DNA of 64,000 bases, from positions 50,912 through 114,911 of the forward strand of contig JAIYAP010000025.1 of assembly GCA_027488935.1 (NCBI GenBank), given 5' to 3'. The position numbers and the translations under genes are program-made. The notes beneath the pieces were generated by a model. The model made no database searches, was not told the origin of the DNA, and saw only the letters and a program-made list of their open reading frames with translations. Positions 9,397 through 18,349 of this stretch are shown here, piece by piece. Origin of the DNA: Saprospiraceae bacterium (GTDB lineage: Bacteria > Bacteroidota > Bacteroidia > Chitinophagales > Saprospiraceae). Position 1 is the stretch's first letter, and each line of letters opens with the position of its first letter.

Positions 9397-9768
9397 TTAC
9401 GTCCGAGTTTTCGAACTGGAGGATTTCCGGACGACCAATACACTTTGATTGCTAAATTCCATCCAGGCAAAATCATATACCAAATGGTAGGTTTTACCTT
9501 CTTTGTTCAGGTAAATCCCGGTATGATATTCGAAGCGAAACTTTGCGCGCTCCAGCACTATTTTTTCAAACATCTCCTTTTTTGATTCGCCCATCAGCGT
9601 ACTGAGGATCTCCCGGTTTCGATGCAAATAGCCATCAATTTCCTTGACTTCATCTTTAGTTCCTCGTCTTTTTTGAAAATTGTATTGATTCTTGCAAAGG
9701 ATGCTGCAAAAACGTTTGTCAGCACGTCCTTTGAATTCAAGACCGCATTGGATGCATGTTTTTTTCAT
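9397..9768 (-). CDS. small zinc-finger protein, function unknown
   Basis: About 123 residues starting MKKTCIQCGLEFKGRADKRF; an ATG three codons upstream (9777) is an alternative start. Two CxxC pairs (CIQC and CSILC) form a treble-clef/zinc-ribbon-like knuckle of the kind used for DNA or RNA contact. The C-terminal half has YHTGIYLNKEGKTYHLVYDFAW. It is divergent from the recombinase, and an inverted repeat lies in the shared upstream region, so this small protein may regulate or accompany the recombinase. That is inference from position only. Confidence 0.65.
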   Translation of the reverse strand: MKKTCIQCGLEFKGRADKRFCSILCKNQYNFQKRRGTKDEVKEIDGYLHRNREILSTLMGESKKEMFEKIVLERAKFRFEYHTGIYLNKEGKTYHLVYDFAWMEFSNQSVLVVRKSSSSKTRT

Positions 9769-9801
9769 AGAAAACACATTCGTTATCGTTTAAAAACGGC
9801 T

Positions 9802-9842
9802 TAATCGTTTAGTATCGGATCATAAGCGATTACAAACGATTA
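9802..9842. promoter_or_regulatory. inverted repeat in the divergent promoter region before the recombinase
   Basis: TAATCGTTT (9802-9810) and AAACGATTA (9834-9842) are perfect 9-base arms around a 23-base centre that itself holds ATCG/CGAT. It lies 25 bases from the zinc-finger gene and 73 bases from the recombinase start. It could be an operator or a recombinase-binding site. Confidence 0.5.
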
Positions 9843-9914
9843 TTTTATTAATGAATTGATTTTTAACATTTTAGGTCGATAAAAATCACATTACTTTGTA
9901 CAAAAATACAAATT

Positions 9915-11678
9915 ATGGAATTATTAGTCGAACAAATACACATAAATGACGCCATTTGTGTAGCAGTTAAGAACACTCGTTTTGATCCATCTTTCCCTGG
10001 AAAAATGAAACAGGTTAAAGGCAGTTATTTTTCACCAGCGGTCAAAGCCTGGCTAATGCCTTACACAAAAGAATCTTGGAGCCTTTTTAAAAATGTATTT
10101 GAAGGTGTCCCTGTGAAGAAATCTATTGAATACCGACCTATTATTACAACGGAGAAAACACCACGGGTTATACTGAAAAACCTTGTTGATACAAAAGCAT
10201 CAGTTCCTACCGTTCAACTGCCGGAATATTTTAACAGAATAGAAGCACCATCTTCGATACCTGTAAATTTTGGAGGCAACGTGGACCATCTCACCATTCA
10301 ATACTGTACTGAAAAGCCTGATCGGGTTTTTCTAACTGTTCCTCAACATCGAAAAGATTGGAAATCGTTTATAAATCAAATACCAGGTAAATGGTGGCAC
10401 GCAAAAGAAAAACTATGGAGTGTCCCTCGGACAAAGGAGCATTTTAAGGCGTTTCAAACGTTTTTTGGAGATAATATGGTGATTGACAGAGCAGTGCCGG
10501 TTGTTTTACTACCCCAGGAATCAACCGAAGTTTTTCATAAACGTACCGATATCATAACGGTACATATACATCCTAAAAAGCCGGAACATTGGTGTATTGA
10601 CTTACCAGTTGCCTTAATGACGACGCATTTGAGTACCTTAAAAAATATACACGGAAGGCGTTGGAATTCGGAATGGTATATTTGGGAAGTGCCCGGAACA
10701 AAACTGACGAAACGATTTATAGAACATCACTTTTCAGGTTTAATCGCTTGGACATTTCAGCCTGAAGAAACCATTCCCGAACGCTTGCAGGAGTCTGCTC
10801 CAACGTATCAAAAGCAACAGACCGCACTTATATTGGCCAAATATGAAGCCGCTGTAACGGCAATGGAACAAATGTTAATGTTAAAAAGGTATAGCTGGCG
10901 TACTATCAAGTCGTATAAAAATTCACTCCGGCAGTTTATCTTGTACTACAATGACACAAAACCAAGCCAGATTACACGCAAGCAGATTAATGACTACATT
11001 GCACAACTCATTCGTAATAAACATATTACAGAGTCCTATCAAAATCAGATTGCCTGTTCTATTAAGATATTTTATTGTGAAGTGCTAAACCAGGAAGAAA
11101 AAGTTGCAGGATTGGTACAAGCAAAAAGGCCACAAAAGATTCCTCAGGTTTTAACCGAGGCCGAAGTATCGCGTTTGCTTCGGTCTGTTGATAACTTGAA
11201 GCACCGTTTTATTCTGACGATGATTTACTCTGCCGGATTGCGATTAGGCGAACTAACCAAGCTACGTTTGACAGATATCCAAATAGAAGAACACCGGATC
11301 TTTGTACGCGACGCTAAAGGTAAAAAGGACCGCTGTACCATACTTGCTGGCAAAACCGAAGCCATGTTGCGCACTTATATGGCGTGCTATCAACCAATTC
11401 ACTGGCTGATTGAAGGTGCGTATGGCGGTGCATACAGTGATCGGAGCGTGCAGGCAATATTCACAGCCGCCAAGGAACGTGCGCGCATCAACCCATTGGC
11501 AACTGTACATACGCTACGGCATTCTTTTGCTACTCATTTGTTGGAAAAAGGCGTGGACTTACGCTATATTCAAGACCTTTTAGGCCACGAAAGCAGCAAA
11601 ACGACTGAAATATATACCCACATTACTAAAAAAAGTTGGGATAAGATAAAAAGTCCATTGGATGATTTGGATATTTAA
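9915..11678 (+). CDS. tyrosine recombinase/integrase with long N-terminal repeat region
   Basis: This is a 587-residue protein. Residues about 306-395 form the SAM-like core-binding domain (TIKSYKNSLRQFILYY). Residues about 412-575 form the catalytic domain with the full tyrosine-recombinase set: R443 in SAGLRLGEL, a lysine in AKGKKDR (about 468-471), H532 and R535 in [13 protein letters not shown]558 in LLGHESS, and nucleophile Y567 in TEIYTHI. It ends KIKSPLDDLDI, which recalls the SPLD tail of integron integrases. The extra helix region that defines canonical IntI between the lysine and HxLRH is absent. The first 300 residues hold three related segments (about 20-61, 143-184 and 231-274) of the form GxxWxxxxxxWxVPxT, vaguely like HARP motifs. 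The strand is the same as the palindrome array downstream. It most likely catalyses insertion and excision at those sites; that role is inferred. Confidence 0.9.
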   Translation: MELLVEQIHINDAICVAVKNTRFDPSFPGKMKQVKGSYFSPAVKAWLMPYTKESWSLFKNVFEGVPVKKSIEYRPIITTEKTPRVILKNLVDTKASVPTVQLPEYFNRIEAPSSIPVNFGGNVDHLTIQYCTEKPDRVFLTVPQHRKDWKSFINQIPGKWWHAKEKLWSVPRTKEHFKAFQTFFGDNMVIDRAVPVVLLPQESTEVFHKRTDIITVHIHPKKPEHWCIDLPVALMTTHLSTLKNIHGRRWNSEWYIWEVPGTKLTKRFIEHHFSGLIAWTFQPEETIPERLQESAPTYQKQQTALILAKYEAAVTAMEQMLMLKRYSWRTIKSYKNSLRQFILYYNDTKPSQITRKQINDYIAQLIRNKHITESYQNQIACSIKIFYCEVLNQEEKVAGLVQAKRPQKIPQVLTEAEVSRLLRSVDNLKHRFILTMIYSAGLRLGELTKLRLTDIQIEEHRIFVRDAKGKKDRCTILAGKTEAMLRTYMACYQPIHWLIEGAYGGAYSDRSVQAIFTAAKERARINPLATVHTLRHSFATHLLEKGVDLRYIQDLLGHESSKTTEIYTHITKKSWDKIKSPLDDLDI

Positions 11679-11695
11679 TGTTTAGCGTATATTTG
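11666..11695 (+). promoter_or_regulatory. outward promoter overlapping the 3' end of the recombinase gene
   Basis: TTTG (11666-11669, within the codons for DDLDI) and TATATTTG (11688-11695, just after the stop) form a Bacteroidota-type promoter with an 18-base spacer. It reads away from the recombinase into the first cassette group. Equivalent sequences occur in the three recombinase remnants. Confidence 0.55.
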
Positions 11696-11750
11696 TACGG
11701 AAAAAATTTGCCACATGAACCCACATTCCAATATTATATTAATATTTAAC

Positions 11751-11791
11751 AATTGCGTCAAGATAACCAGCGAGGTTATCTTGACGCAATT
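11751..11791. repeat. perfect 18-bp palindrome 1 downstream of the recombinase (candidate attI element)
   Basis: AATTGCGTCAAGATAACC (11751-11768) pairs perfectly with 11774-11791 across a five-base loop. It shares the TTGCGTnAAGnTAAC pattern with the next palindrome. No T-run follows, so it is not a simple terminator. Confidence 0.8.
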
Positions 11792-11844
11792 TATTTATCG
11801 AGTGTCATCCAATGCACCGCGCTTTCCAACTTTTTTTATGCTAT

Positions 11845-11889
11845 CCAGTTGCGTGAAGCTAACTACTGTGGTTAGCTTCACGCAACTGG
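11845..11889. repeat. perfect 19-bp palindrome 2 downstream of the recombinase
   Basis: CCAGTTGCGTGAAGCTAAC (11845-11863) pairs perfectly with 11871-11889 around a seven-base loop. A lone half-site, TTGACGCAAT, occurs at 11911-11920. The pair of palindromes plus the half-site fills the gap between the recombinase and the GTPase gene. Confidence 0.8.
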
Positions 11890-11994
11890 GTGGTTTGGAA
11901 CAAATGAAGCTTGACGCAATGGGTTCTATTAGGGTAAATTGACGAACATGCTGAGTTCGACGAAATAATAACAACAAAAATAAAATAAACCATC

Positions 11995-12765
11995 ATGCAA
12001 GAAAGTCCAATTAGAGTTTTAGTTTTTGGTTCGACAGGAACGGGTAAAACGAGCCTATGCAACACCTTAACGGGTGAACATCAACGCGTAAGCAACTCTG
12101 CAAATGGGGTAACATTCCAATCTTCCACTTTTGCACCGTTCAAGTACAAGGGTTCTGATGTAATCGTAGTTGATACAATTGGTCTCAACGAAAGCGATAA
12201 AGGAACAGTTTCTTCTGGAGATGCAATAACTGCGTTAATAAACCTCTTAAAAGAGTCAAAAAAAGGATATAATTTACTTATCCAGGTTATGAGAATGCCC
12301 AGAATCACAAAAGATGTAGTGAACAACTACAAGTTTTTTTATGATGTGGTCAGTCAGAGAAAAATTCCTATAGTATTAGTTGTTACTGGGTGTGAGAATG
12401 AAGAACCAATGTCAAAATGGGTTGTTGAAAACAAGGCAGCGTTCAGTACAAATGAGTTGGAGTATTCTGAAATTTTGGCAACTTGTTTTGCAGTGGGAGG
12501 AAGGTTTGAATCAATATTTTCAGGATTACGGAATGAGTCGAAGGAACTCGTTATTGACGCCATCGGTAAGTTTTCGACTCTTTCGCCTGTTACTTTGTAT
12601 AAAGACGAATTTCAATTTATTAGAGTTCTAAAAAGGTCATGGAATTGGTTTTGTGATACAGCCAAACTAAACTGGCATATCAACATTCTGAAAGACATAA
12701 TGAAAATATTGATGTCTATGGGAATGAGTGAACCCGAAGCAAGAAAAAAAGCCGATGAATTATAA
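11995..12765 (+). CDS. P-loop GTPase (AIG1/Era-like)
   Basis: This is a 256-residue cytoplasmic protein. It has a Walker A motif GSTGTGKTS at residues 12-20, a conserved threonine in the switch I region (NGVTFQSS), the G3 motif VVDTIGL near residue 60, and a G4-like segment IPIVLVVTGCE, where TGCE replaces the usual NKxD. This resembles AIG1/septin-type and related bacterial GTPases. The C-terminal helices (WHINILKDIMKILMSMGMSEPEARKKADEL) may mediate oligomerisation or partner binding. The next gene starts 14 bases after the stop. It is the first gene of the first cassette group, which is AT-rich compared with porU. A role in a conflict or stress system is possible but not shown. Confidence 0.8.
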   Translation: MQESPIRVLVFGSTGTGKTSLCNTLTGEHQRVSNSANGVTFQSSTFAPFKYKGSDVIVVDTIGLNESDKGTVSSGDAITALINLLKESKKGYNLLIQVMRMPRITKDVVNNYKFFYDVVSQRKIPIVLVVTGCENEEPMSKWVVENKAAFSTNELEYSEILATCFAVGGRFESIFSGLRNESKELVIDAIGKFSTLSPVTLYKDEFQFIRVLKRSWNWFCDTAKLNWHINILKDIMKILMSMGMSEPEARKKADEL

Positions 12766-12779
12766 AAGAGTTCAAACGA

Positions 12780-13301
12780 ATGGAAAATTTTGAAAAACTT
12801 TTTGGCACGATTCAAAGTGTTATCACCGTTATTGGTGTAGTTGTAGGTGCAATATGGACATACATCCTCTTTATAAAGAATCGGCAAATTCGCCCTAAAG
12901 CAGATGTTGAGCATAAAATTGAAATCGGTAAAATAAAAGATAAAAATTTTTTGATTGTAACGCTGCATATTACAATTAAAAATTACGGACAAGTTCTTTT
13001 ACCTATAAAATCATATATCATTGATGTTCAGCAATTACTACCCTCAAAACAGGTAAATAACAGAATTGAAGGCGAGTATTTTTTAACAAATAAGTGTGCA
13101 GAAATAGGAGCCTTAGAAAAATTGCACCAAATACAAGAAGATGACAGCGCATACGAATTAGAACCTACAGAAAAAGAGGTTTTTACTCATATACTTTTAC
13201 TTCCCAATGACATTGAGAGTATTGTAATCAAAAGTCATTTCACCGATAGACAAGTAAATAAAATTGGTTGGGGGGCAACTTCCGTTCACAATCTAACTTA
13301 A
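12780..13301 (+). CDS. membrane-anchored protein of unknown function
   Basis: This is a 173-residue protein that I do not recognise. One membrane helix lies at about residues 13-32 (TVIGVVVGAIWTYILFI), followed by a charged stretch. A predicted beta-rich domain follows (KNFLIVTLHITIKNYGQVLLPIKSYIIDV), of the immunoglobulin-like type often seen in bacterial accessory proteins. With the helix at the N-terminus the domain could face either side. It is spaced 14 bases from the GTPase and six bases from the next gene, so the three probably form one operon. Confidence 0.65.
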   Translation: MENFEKLFGTIQSVITVIGVVVGAIWTYILFIKNRQIRPKADVEHKIEIGKIKDKNFLIVTLHITIKNYGQVLLPIKSYIIDVQQLLPSKQVNNRIEGEYFLTNKCAEIGALEKLHQIQEDDSAYELEPTEKEVFTHILLLPNDIESIVIKSHFTDRQVNKIGWGATSVHNLT

Positions 13302-13307
13302 AATCAA

Positions 13308-13640
13308 ATGCTAAATCGTTTCATTGGTCCATTTTTTGGAAAAAAAGTGAGAGGTAAGTTAATGGTAAATCCGGGTTATGCAATAGTCGGAAGTGTAGTT
13401 TATATTGATGTGGAGGAGTTCGACCCAGTCAGTATCGTTGCCATTTCGTGCTTTGCTCCAAGTCAAAAACAACCATTCTTCATTGATAAATATTACATAA
13501 ATGAAAATGGTTCGATCGCAACAGGTGAAGTGAAAATTTCAATTTTGGAAAACTTTCCAACAGGTGAATATATTGTGGTTGCAGAAGGAGTAGCAAATAA
13601 AGACAATAAAACAATTAGTATGAAATTCATAGTAAAATAA
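13308..13640 (+). CDS. small beta-rich protein of unknown function
   Basis: This is a 110-residue protein with no signal peptide or membrane helix. The pattern of strands (KLMVNPGYAIVGSVVYIDVEEF and GEVKISILENFPTGEYIVVAEG) suggests a beta-sandwich. It is the last gene of the GTPase group, starting six bases after the previous stop. An attC-like palindrome starts directly after it, so the group has the limits expected of one cassette. Confidence 0.6.
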   Translation: MLNRFIGPFFGKKVRGKLMVNPGYAIVGSVVYIDVEEFDPVSIVAISCFAPSQKQPFFIDKYYINENGSIATGEVKISILENFPTGEYIVVAEGVANKDNKTISMKFIVK

Positions 13641-13644
13641 AACC

Positions 13645-13710
13645 GTCGAACAATCGCTTCCCCAAAATGCTTCCTAAGCGTCGCACATTCGGGAAGCGTG
13701 ACGTTGGGCG
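13645..13710 (+). repeat. attC-like site S1
   Basis: Outer arms CGCTTCCC (13655-13662) and GGGAAGCG (13691-13698) enclose inner arms AATGC and GCA(C)ATT with one bulged base. The apex carries TTCCTAAGCGTC. AAC precedes and GTTGGGC follows the stem, as in RYYYAAC/GTTRRRY core sites. Positions 13664-13691 are identical to the core of site S6. Confidence 0.75.
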
Positions 13711-13917
13711 ATATGATAATATCAAAAACAGCAATTCTCGGGTTACAAAAGCCTTAATGCATTTATGACTTTTAGGCTGTTTCAGGTTTAATAAACCTCC
13801 AAAGGTTCTTTAAAAAGCCTTATTCTGTCCAAAACTACACTTTTTATATTAATAAATATTGCAAACCGAGAATTGCCTTACATTTAAACCAACACATTAA
13901 ACTTTTATTACTTTCAT

Positions 13918-16900
13918 ATGAAGCATCAATCCCCCTTTCCTTTCCGTGCGCTTGCGTTGTACACCCTCATTTTCGTTGTTTCAACCAGCCCCCATGCAAA
14001 AGCACAGGGCACGATTGAATTCGATTTCAATGCATTTTTAAGCGACACCAGCCCGGGTTATGCAGCAACCATTGCACGCTACCCAGGTATTGAAGCGGAG
14101 GGTTATATTGAAAGTTTTCTGGAAATTGCGCAATCGGCTAATTTAGAAGGCAATAAAGTAGCTGCCTACAAATTAGCAACGTTCACAATGGAGCTATCTA
14201 AAATAGCTAAAAACAAAGCGCAAGAAGCAGAAAGTGCTTATTTGTTGTCGAATCTTTCTATATCATTTAAGGAATTTGAAAGGGCAATTGAACAGAGTCG
14301 GCAAGCGCTACTATATTATGAGTCCCAAAAAAATTACCCCTACATTATTGATGCCTTGCTTAACATCAGTTCTTGTCAGAGTCTTCTGAGCGATACGACA
14401 TCCGCAATCAATACCCTTGAACAAGCAATTGCGGTTGGCAAACAAATCCCTATCTCACCAGGGTTTATAAAGGCCATAAAAGTACTCGCGGCTATTTATG
14501 AAAAATCGGACCCTGAACGTGCCCACCAACTTTATAATCAGGCACTTGATCTGATCAAATCACAATCGGGCAAACAAGCCGCTTATGAATATCAGCTTCT
14601 ACTTGAAGAATATTTCAAATTTGTTTGCGCGGAAGAAAACAATGAGAAAATAGTGCCGTTGCGTGAGCGATTGCTAGAATTCGAAAAGGATGTAGCGTTT
14701 ACAAAGTCAATCTGGTTGAACTATAGGATTGAAAAACTTCTTGCCGATTATTTCCTGTATTTTGAAGATCCGGCTAACGTACTCCTGTACACTCGAAAAG
14801 CCTCTGCTGCTTTTTTGATCAACGCTTTAGTAGAAGAGTACAAAGTGTTGGCCCAAAAGAGTGGGTTCGCTATTATTCAACAGCCCAGCAACCCTGATTT
14901 AAACCCTTGGAGGCGTTTGCTGATGGACGAACATGCCGACCTATTGTTTAAAACCGCAATTTTAGCTTCTAAAAATCATCTGTACCGGGAAAAAATTGAA
15001 GCACTAAAACAGGTCAAAATACTTTACAATCAGCTCAAAAAAGCCCCTGAGTTAGATTTTATGCTCAATGATCAATTTTATACGGGGTACTCTCAATTGA
15101 ACGAAGTGGATAGCGCCAAAGTCTATTTTCAACTGGCATCCATCCGTTTTAAGCAATTGGAACCGCCAGCGCGCGAAAAGTGGCTCGAAATCTGTCCGGA
15201 GTACCAGGATTCGGCCTTTGTACTCTTTTCTAATCAGGTAAAAATAAAGCAGCGGAATAGCGAAGACCTGCGGAATAGCGCCTATAACCTACGGCATAGG
15301 CGTGCCTCTGATCGCGCATTGACGATGCTTCATCTTGCCTATGCTATAGATGAAGAAAACGGCGACGCACTTGGCCAGGTGAAAGACTTAGACTTCATGT
15401 TGGTGTGCGCGCTCGATTTGCGCGATGAATCGACCTATCTGCAATCAATCGTCAAACTTGCGGATATGGTCCGCTCCAAGCCCAAGCTGCTATCGAAATA
15501 TTTTCGCGAGATGGAGGCAAAAACCAAACGGGCGAACCAGGAAAAGCCATTGTTCGACGCAATGCAGCAGGCCATGCTGTCCCCATTAAGCGCCCTAACC
15601 TGGCTTACTCGGCGTTCGGATGAAGTTTCTGTCGAATTCGTCATCGATCTTCTTCGTGCAAAATCTGTCGTGATGACGCAAAATCTGCAACAAGACTCGC
15701 ATCGGCAGCGACAAACGGCATCAGTGCCAGAAAGCGTGATGCAGACCAATGTCAATCTTTCAAATGCATTTTTAACCATACTGGCCTTTGAATCGCTGAA
15801 CCTCCCCAAGGTACAGCGTGCACACAATACGCCAGTTTACCCCCTAATACAAGCCGCGACATTAGCGCGTATGGCGCAACTATATGCCAGCACCGGAGCG
15901 CCTGAACGCGCCCGGGAGCTAGCGCTAGAAGCAATCGATTGGCTTGAAAAGGCATCGCTCATTCCAGACACCATACAGGGACTATCCTTGATTGAACCAT
16001 GGACTGTAATCTCCCAAATTGGCAGAGAAATCAAGCTTGATCAGAAACTTGTGGACTTGGCGCATTCTAAACTCAACGCCTTTGTGAAGCAGACTCTTGA
16101 TCCGGGTTTTACTGATTTTAAATTTGAGCCCAATAATTCTAAAAAATCGACTCCAGGTGGGCCATTTGCCACAATTTATACCGCCGATCAATTGAATCAA
16201 AAGGAGCGTACAGAAGAAGCTATCCAGCTGCTAGAGCAAGTTCTTCAGGATAGCATGGGAATAACAGAGGCTTATTTGATGCACTATATGCTTGCCTCAA
16301 TGTATTATAAACTTGGCAGCTTTGAATCGGCTGAAAAATATGCCTTGGAGAGCCAACGTCTGGCACAGATCAAGGCTGATCCCGACGACATTGGCACCTG
16401 CTGGCTTCTGCTTGCCCGTATTTACGACAAACTTGATCGATTAGACCTTACTATCGATTGTTTTAATCAGGCGAAGTCCAAGTATACCGGGCGGAAGCGA
16501 ATTGATTTTGCTCATGTGTTGAGCGAACAAAGTTATTCTATCCTACGTAAAAGTAGGGAAGTGCAGGATTCCATACTGCAACAGCGTCTCATGGTTGAGG
16601 CCCTGAATTTTCAGCGTCAGGCCATTGAGATTCATGAAGAATTTGGGTTGATCCAGGACATCGGAATAGACTATTTATTAATGGGTCAGATTTACCTTAA
16701 TTTTCAAAAAAAGGAAATGTTTGATACCGCCGAAACTTGTTTCCGCAAGGCAATTCACTATTATACCCTTGCGCAACAGCAAGGATCTCGGACCGTATCT
16801 ATGTATAAAGTCAACCTTATGTTAGCACAAACCTTGATTCATAAGCTTGATGTTATTACGCCTGAAGATACCGTCACACAGCAGGCAACGATCAACGAGA

Positions 16901-18336
16901 TTCGACAGCTTGCTGCGGAAGTATTGTTTGAAATTGACAGTACGAGTGCTTCTATCCAGTCTGATATGATTAAAACCGATTGGATTCGGGAAAAACAGGA
17001 AGGATTGGAGTTTGTCTCGCATGTCTTTGCCCGATTAGGTGGCGACAACAGTCCAGGCTTTGATGCATTTGTCGCCAGTCAGTATAAAAAAGGTTATGCC
17101 TTCCGAACTCGGGTCAATGCTGAACTTCAGAATCCGGCTAAAGCGACCAAAAGTAAGGGCTTCGAAATGAAGGAAGAATACGCAAAACTTCGGGCGCTTG
17201 CAGATCGTCATCGCTCGACCTGCATCATCAATTATAACCTGACGCGTTGGGGCTGTACAGCATCTGTGTTGTATGAGGGTAAGGTGGTCACCGTACCTTT
17301 GGAGGTAGGTGAAGAGGGTTTAACCAATATTGTAAATGAATACGTGAATTTTCTAAAATCCCCTCAAAAGGAATTTGACGTCAGAACAATTCTTATAAGT
17401 AGAAAATTGTATGAACGCTTGCTCCAACCATTAGCGCCGTATTTTTCTCACGCTGATGGTCTGGTAATCAGTGCAGATGGAGTACTCAATCTTCTGCCGT
17501 TCGAAGTGCTAATCGTTGACCAGGATTCTGTGAAAAGTAATCCAATATATCTTCTTGAAACCGCCCCACCAATCAGTTATTTGCCAGCGCTTGAACTCGC
17601 TTATTCCTGGGAAGAAAATCAAAAGCCAAATACATACAATTACGAGTTTGTAGGGTTTGGGAGGAACAACTATAAGCAAACCCGACTTTCAAAATGGAGC
17701 GACCCTTTGCCCAATCTCAAATTTGCTGAAAAAGAAATAGAGTCCAGCCTAAAACACTTTAACCGAGGCATTGGATTCATCGGTGATTCGTGCTCGGAAA
17801 GCAACTTGAGGAAGATGTTAAATCAGCATTTGGAGTTTTTGCACGTAAGTTCACACGGGGTAGTTATTTATGATGAAAATGTGGATGTGGCAGCCCTTGT
17901 GGTTGGCGCCGAAGATCAGACTACTGACGACGGGATGGTTAATTACAGCGAAGTTTATAAGGCTACTGGATCTGTACGGTATGTAGTGCTGTCTTCTTGC
18001 AATTCTTCGCTAGGCCGCTTACAAAAAGGAACGGGTATCGTTGGTCTGGTTCGCTCGTTTTTTAAGCTTGGAGCACAATCCATTGTTGCATCGCTTTGGG
18101 AGGTAGACGACCAGGCCACTTCCGTTGTAATGAGCAACCTCTATGCTGCACGCACTGAAGGTGGGAATATTAACTTTGCAGCTGCTATGCGCGACATCAA
18201 ACTACGTATGCTTGGAGCATCAGATAAACGAGCTCCCAAGGGTTCAAATCTCCGTGGCGTTGATGATGAAGTAGACATTTCCGTGGGTTATCGCCACCCA
18301 TTCTTTTGGTCTTCCTATACAGTTTACGGCTTTTGA
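13918..18336 (+). CDS. TPR-CHAT caspase-like protease
   Basis: This is a 1472-residue protein that starts with an apparent signal peptide (ALALYTLIFVVSTSPHAKAQ). Residues about 40-1000 are helical tetratricopeptide-type repeats, e.g. SNLSISFKEFERAIEQSRQA and LASMYYKLGSFESAEKYALE. The C-terminal 350 residues are a CHAT domain (caspase HetF associated with TPRs), a clan CD cysteine peptidase. The catalytic histidine is in LHVSSHGVV (H1313) and the cysteine in VVLSSCNSS (C1361). The end, SIVASLWEVDDQATSVVM and RHPFFWSSYTVYGF, is typical of CHAT proteins. TPR-CHAT proteases act as effectors in several bacterial conflict systems. The EAD11 partner starts 14 bases downstream. The pair fills one cassette between S1 and S2. 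The signal peptide is unusual for a cytoplasmic effector. Confidence 0.9.
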   Translation: MKHQSPFPFRALALYTLIFVVSTSPHAKAQGTIEFDFNAFLSDTSPGYAATIARYPGIEAEGYIESFLEIAQSANLEGNKVAAYKLATFTMELSKIAKNKAQEAESAYLLSNLSISFKEFERAIEQSRQALLYYESQKNYPYIIDALLNISSCQSLLSDTTSAINTLEQAIAVGKQIPISPGFIKAIKVLAAIYEKSDPERAHQLYNQALDLIKSQSGKQAAYEYQLLLEEYFKFVCAEENNEKIVPLRERLLEFEKDVAFTKSIWLNYRIEKLLADYFLYFEDPANVLLYTRKASAAFLINALVEEYKVLAQKSGFAIIQQPSNPDLNPWRRLLMDEHADLLFKTAILASKNHLYREKIEALKQVKILYNQLKKAPELDFMLNDQFYTGYSQLNEVDSAKVYFQLASIRFKQLEPPAREKWLEICPEYQDSAFVLFSNQVKIKQRNSEDLRNSAYNLRHRRASDRALTMLHLAYAIDEENGDALGQVKDLDFMLVCALDLRDESTYLQSIVKLADMVRSKPKLLSKYFREMEAKTKRANQEKPLFDAMQQAMLSPLSALTWLTRRSDEVSVEFVIDLLRAKSVVMTQNLQQDSHRQRQTASVPESVMQTNVNLSNAFLTILAFESLNLPKVQRAHNTPVYPLIQAATLARMAQLYASTGAPERARELALEAIDWLEKASLIPDTIQGLSLIEPWTVISQIGREIKLDQKLVDLAHSKLNAFVKQTLDPGFTDFKFEPNNSKKSTPGGPFATIYTADQLNQKERTEEAIQLLEQVLQDSMGITEAYLMHYMLASMYYKLGSFESAEKYALESQRLAQIKADPDDIGTCWLLLARIYDKLDRLDLTIDCFNQAKSKYTGRKRIDFAHVLSEQSYSILRKSREVQDSILQQRLMVEALNFQRQAIEIHEEFGLIQDIGIDYLLMGQIYLNFQKKEMFDTAETCFRKAIHYYTLAQQQGSRTVSMYKVNLMLAQTLIHKLDVITPEDTVTQQATINEIRQLAAEVLFEIDSTSASIQSDMIKTDWIREKQEGLEFVSHVFARLGGDNSPGFDAFVASQYKKGYAFRTRVNAELQNPAKATKSKGFEMKEEYAKLRALADRHRSTCIINYNLTRWGCTASVLYEGKVVTVPLEVGEEGLTNIVNEYVNFLKSPQKEFDVRTILISRKLYERLLQPLAPYFSHADGLVISADGVLNLLPFEVLIVDQDSVKSNPIYLLETAPPISYLPALELAYSWEENQKPNTYNYEFVGFGRNNYKQTRLSKWSDPLPNLKFAEKEIESSLKHFNRGIGFIGDSCSESNLRKMLNQHLEFLHVSSHGVVIYDENVDVAALVVGAEDQTTDDGMVNYSEVYKATGSVRYVVLSSCNSSLGRLQKGTGIVGLVRSFFKLGAQSIVASLWEVDDQATSVVMSNLYAARTEGGNINFAAAMRDIKLRMLGASDKRAPKGSNLRGVDDEVDISVGYRHPFFWSSYTVYGF

Positions 18337-18349
18337 TATAAGATACGAC

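Noticed and set aside
9915..11678. Canonical class 1 or mobile integron integrase (IntI)
   Set aside because: The IntI-specific insert between the catalytic lysine and HxLRH is absent, the N-terminus is about 270 residues longer, and the gene reads with the cassettes.
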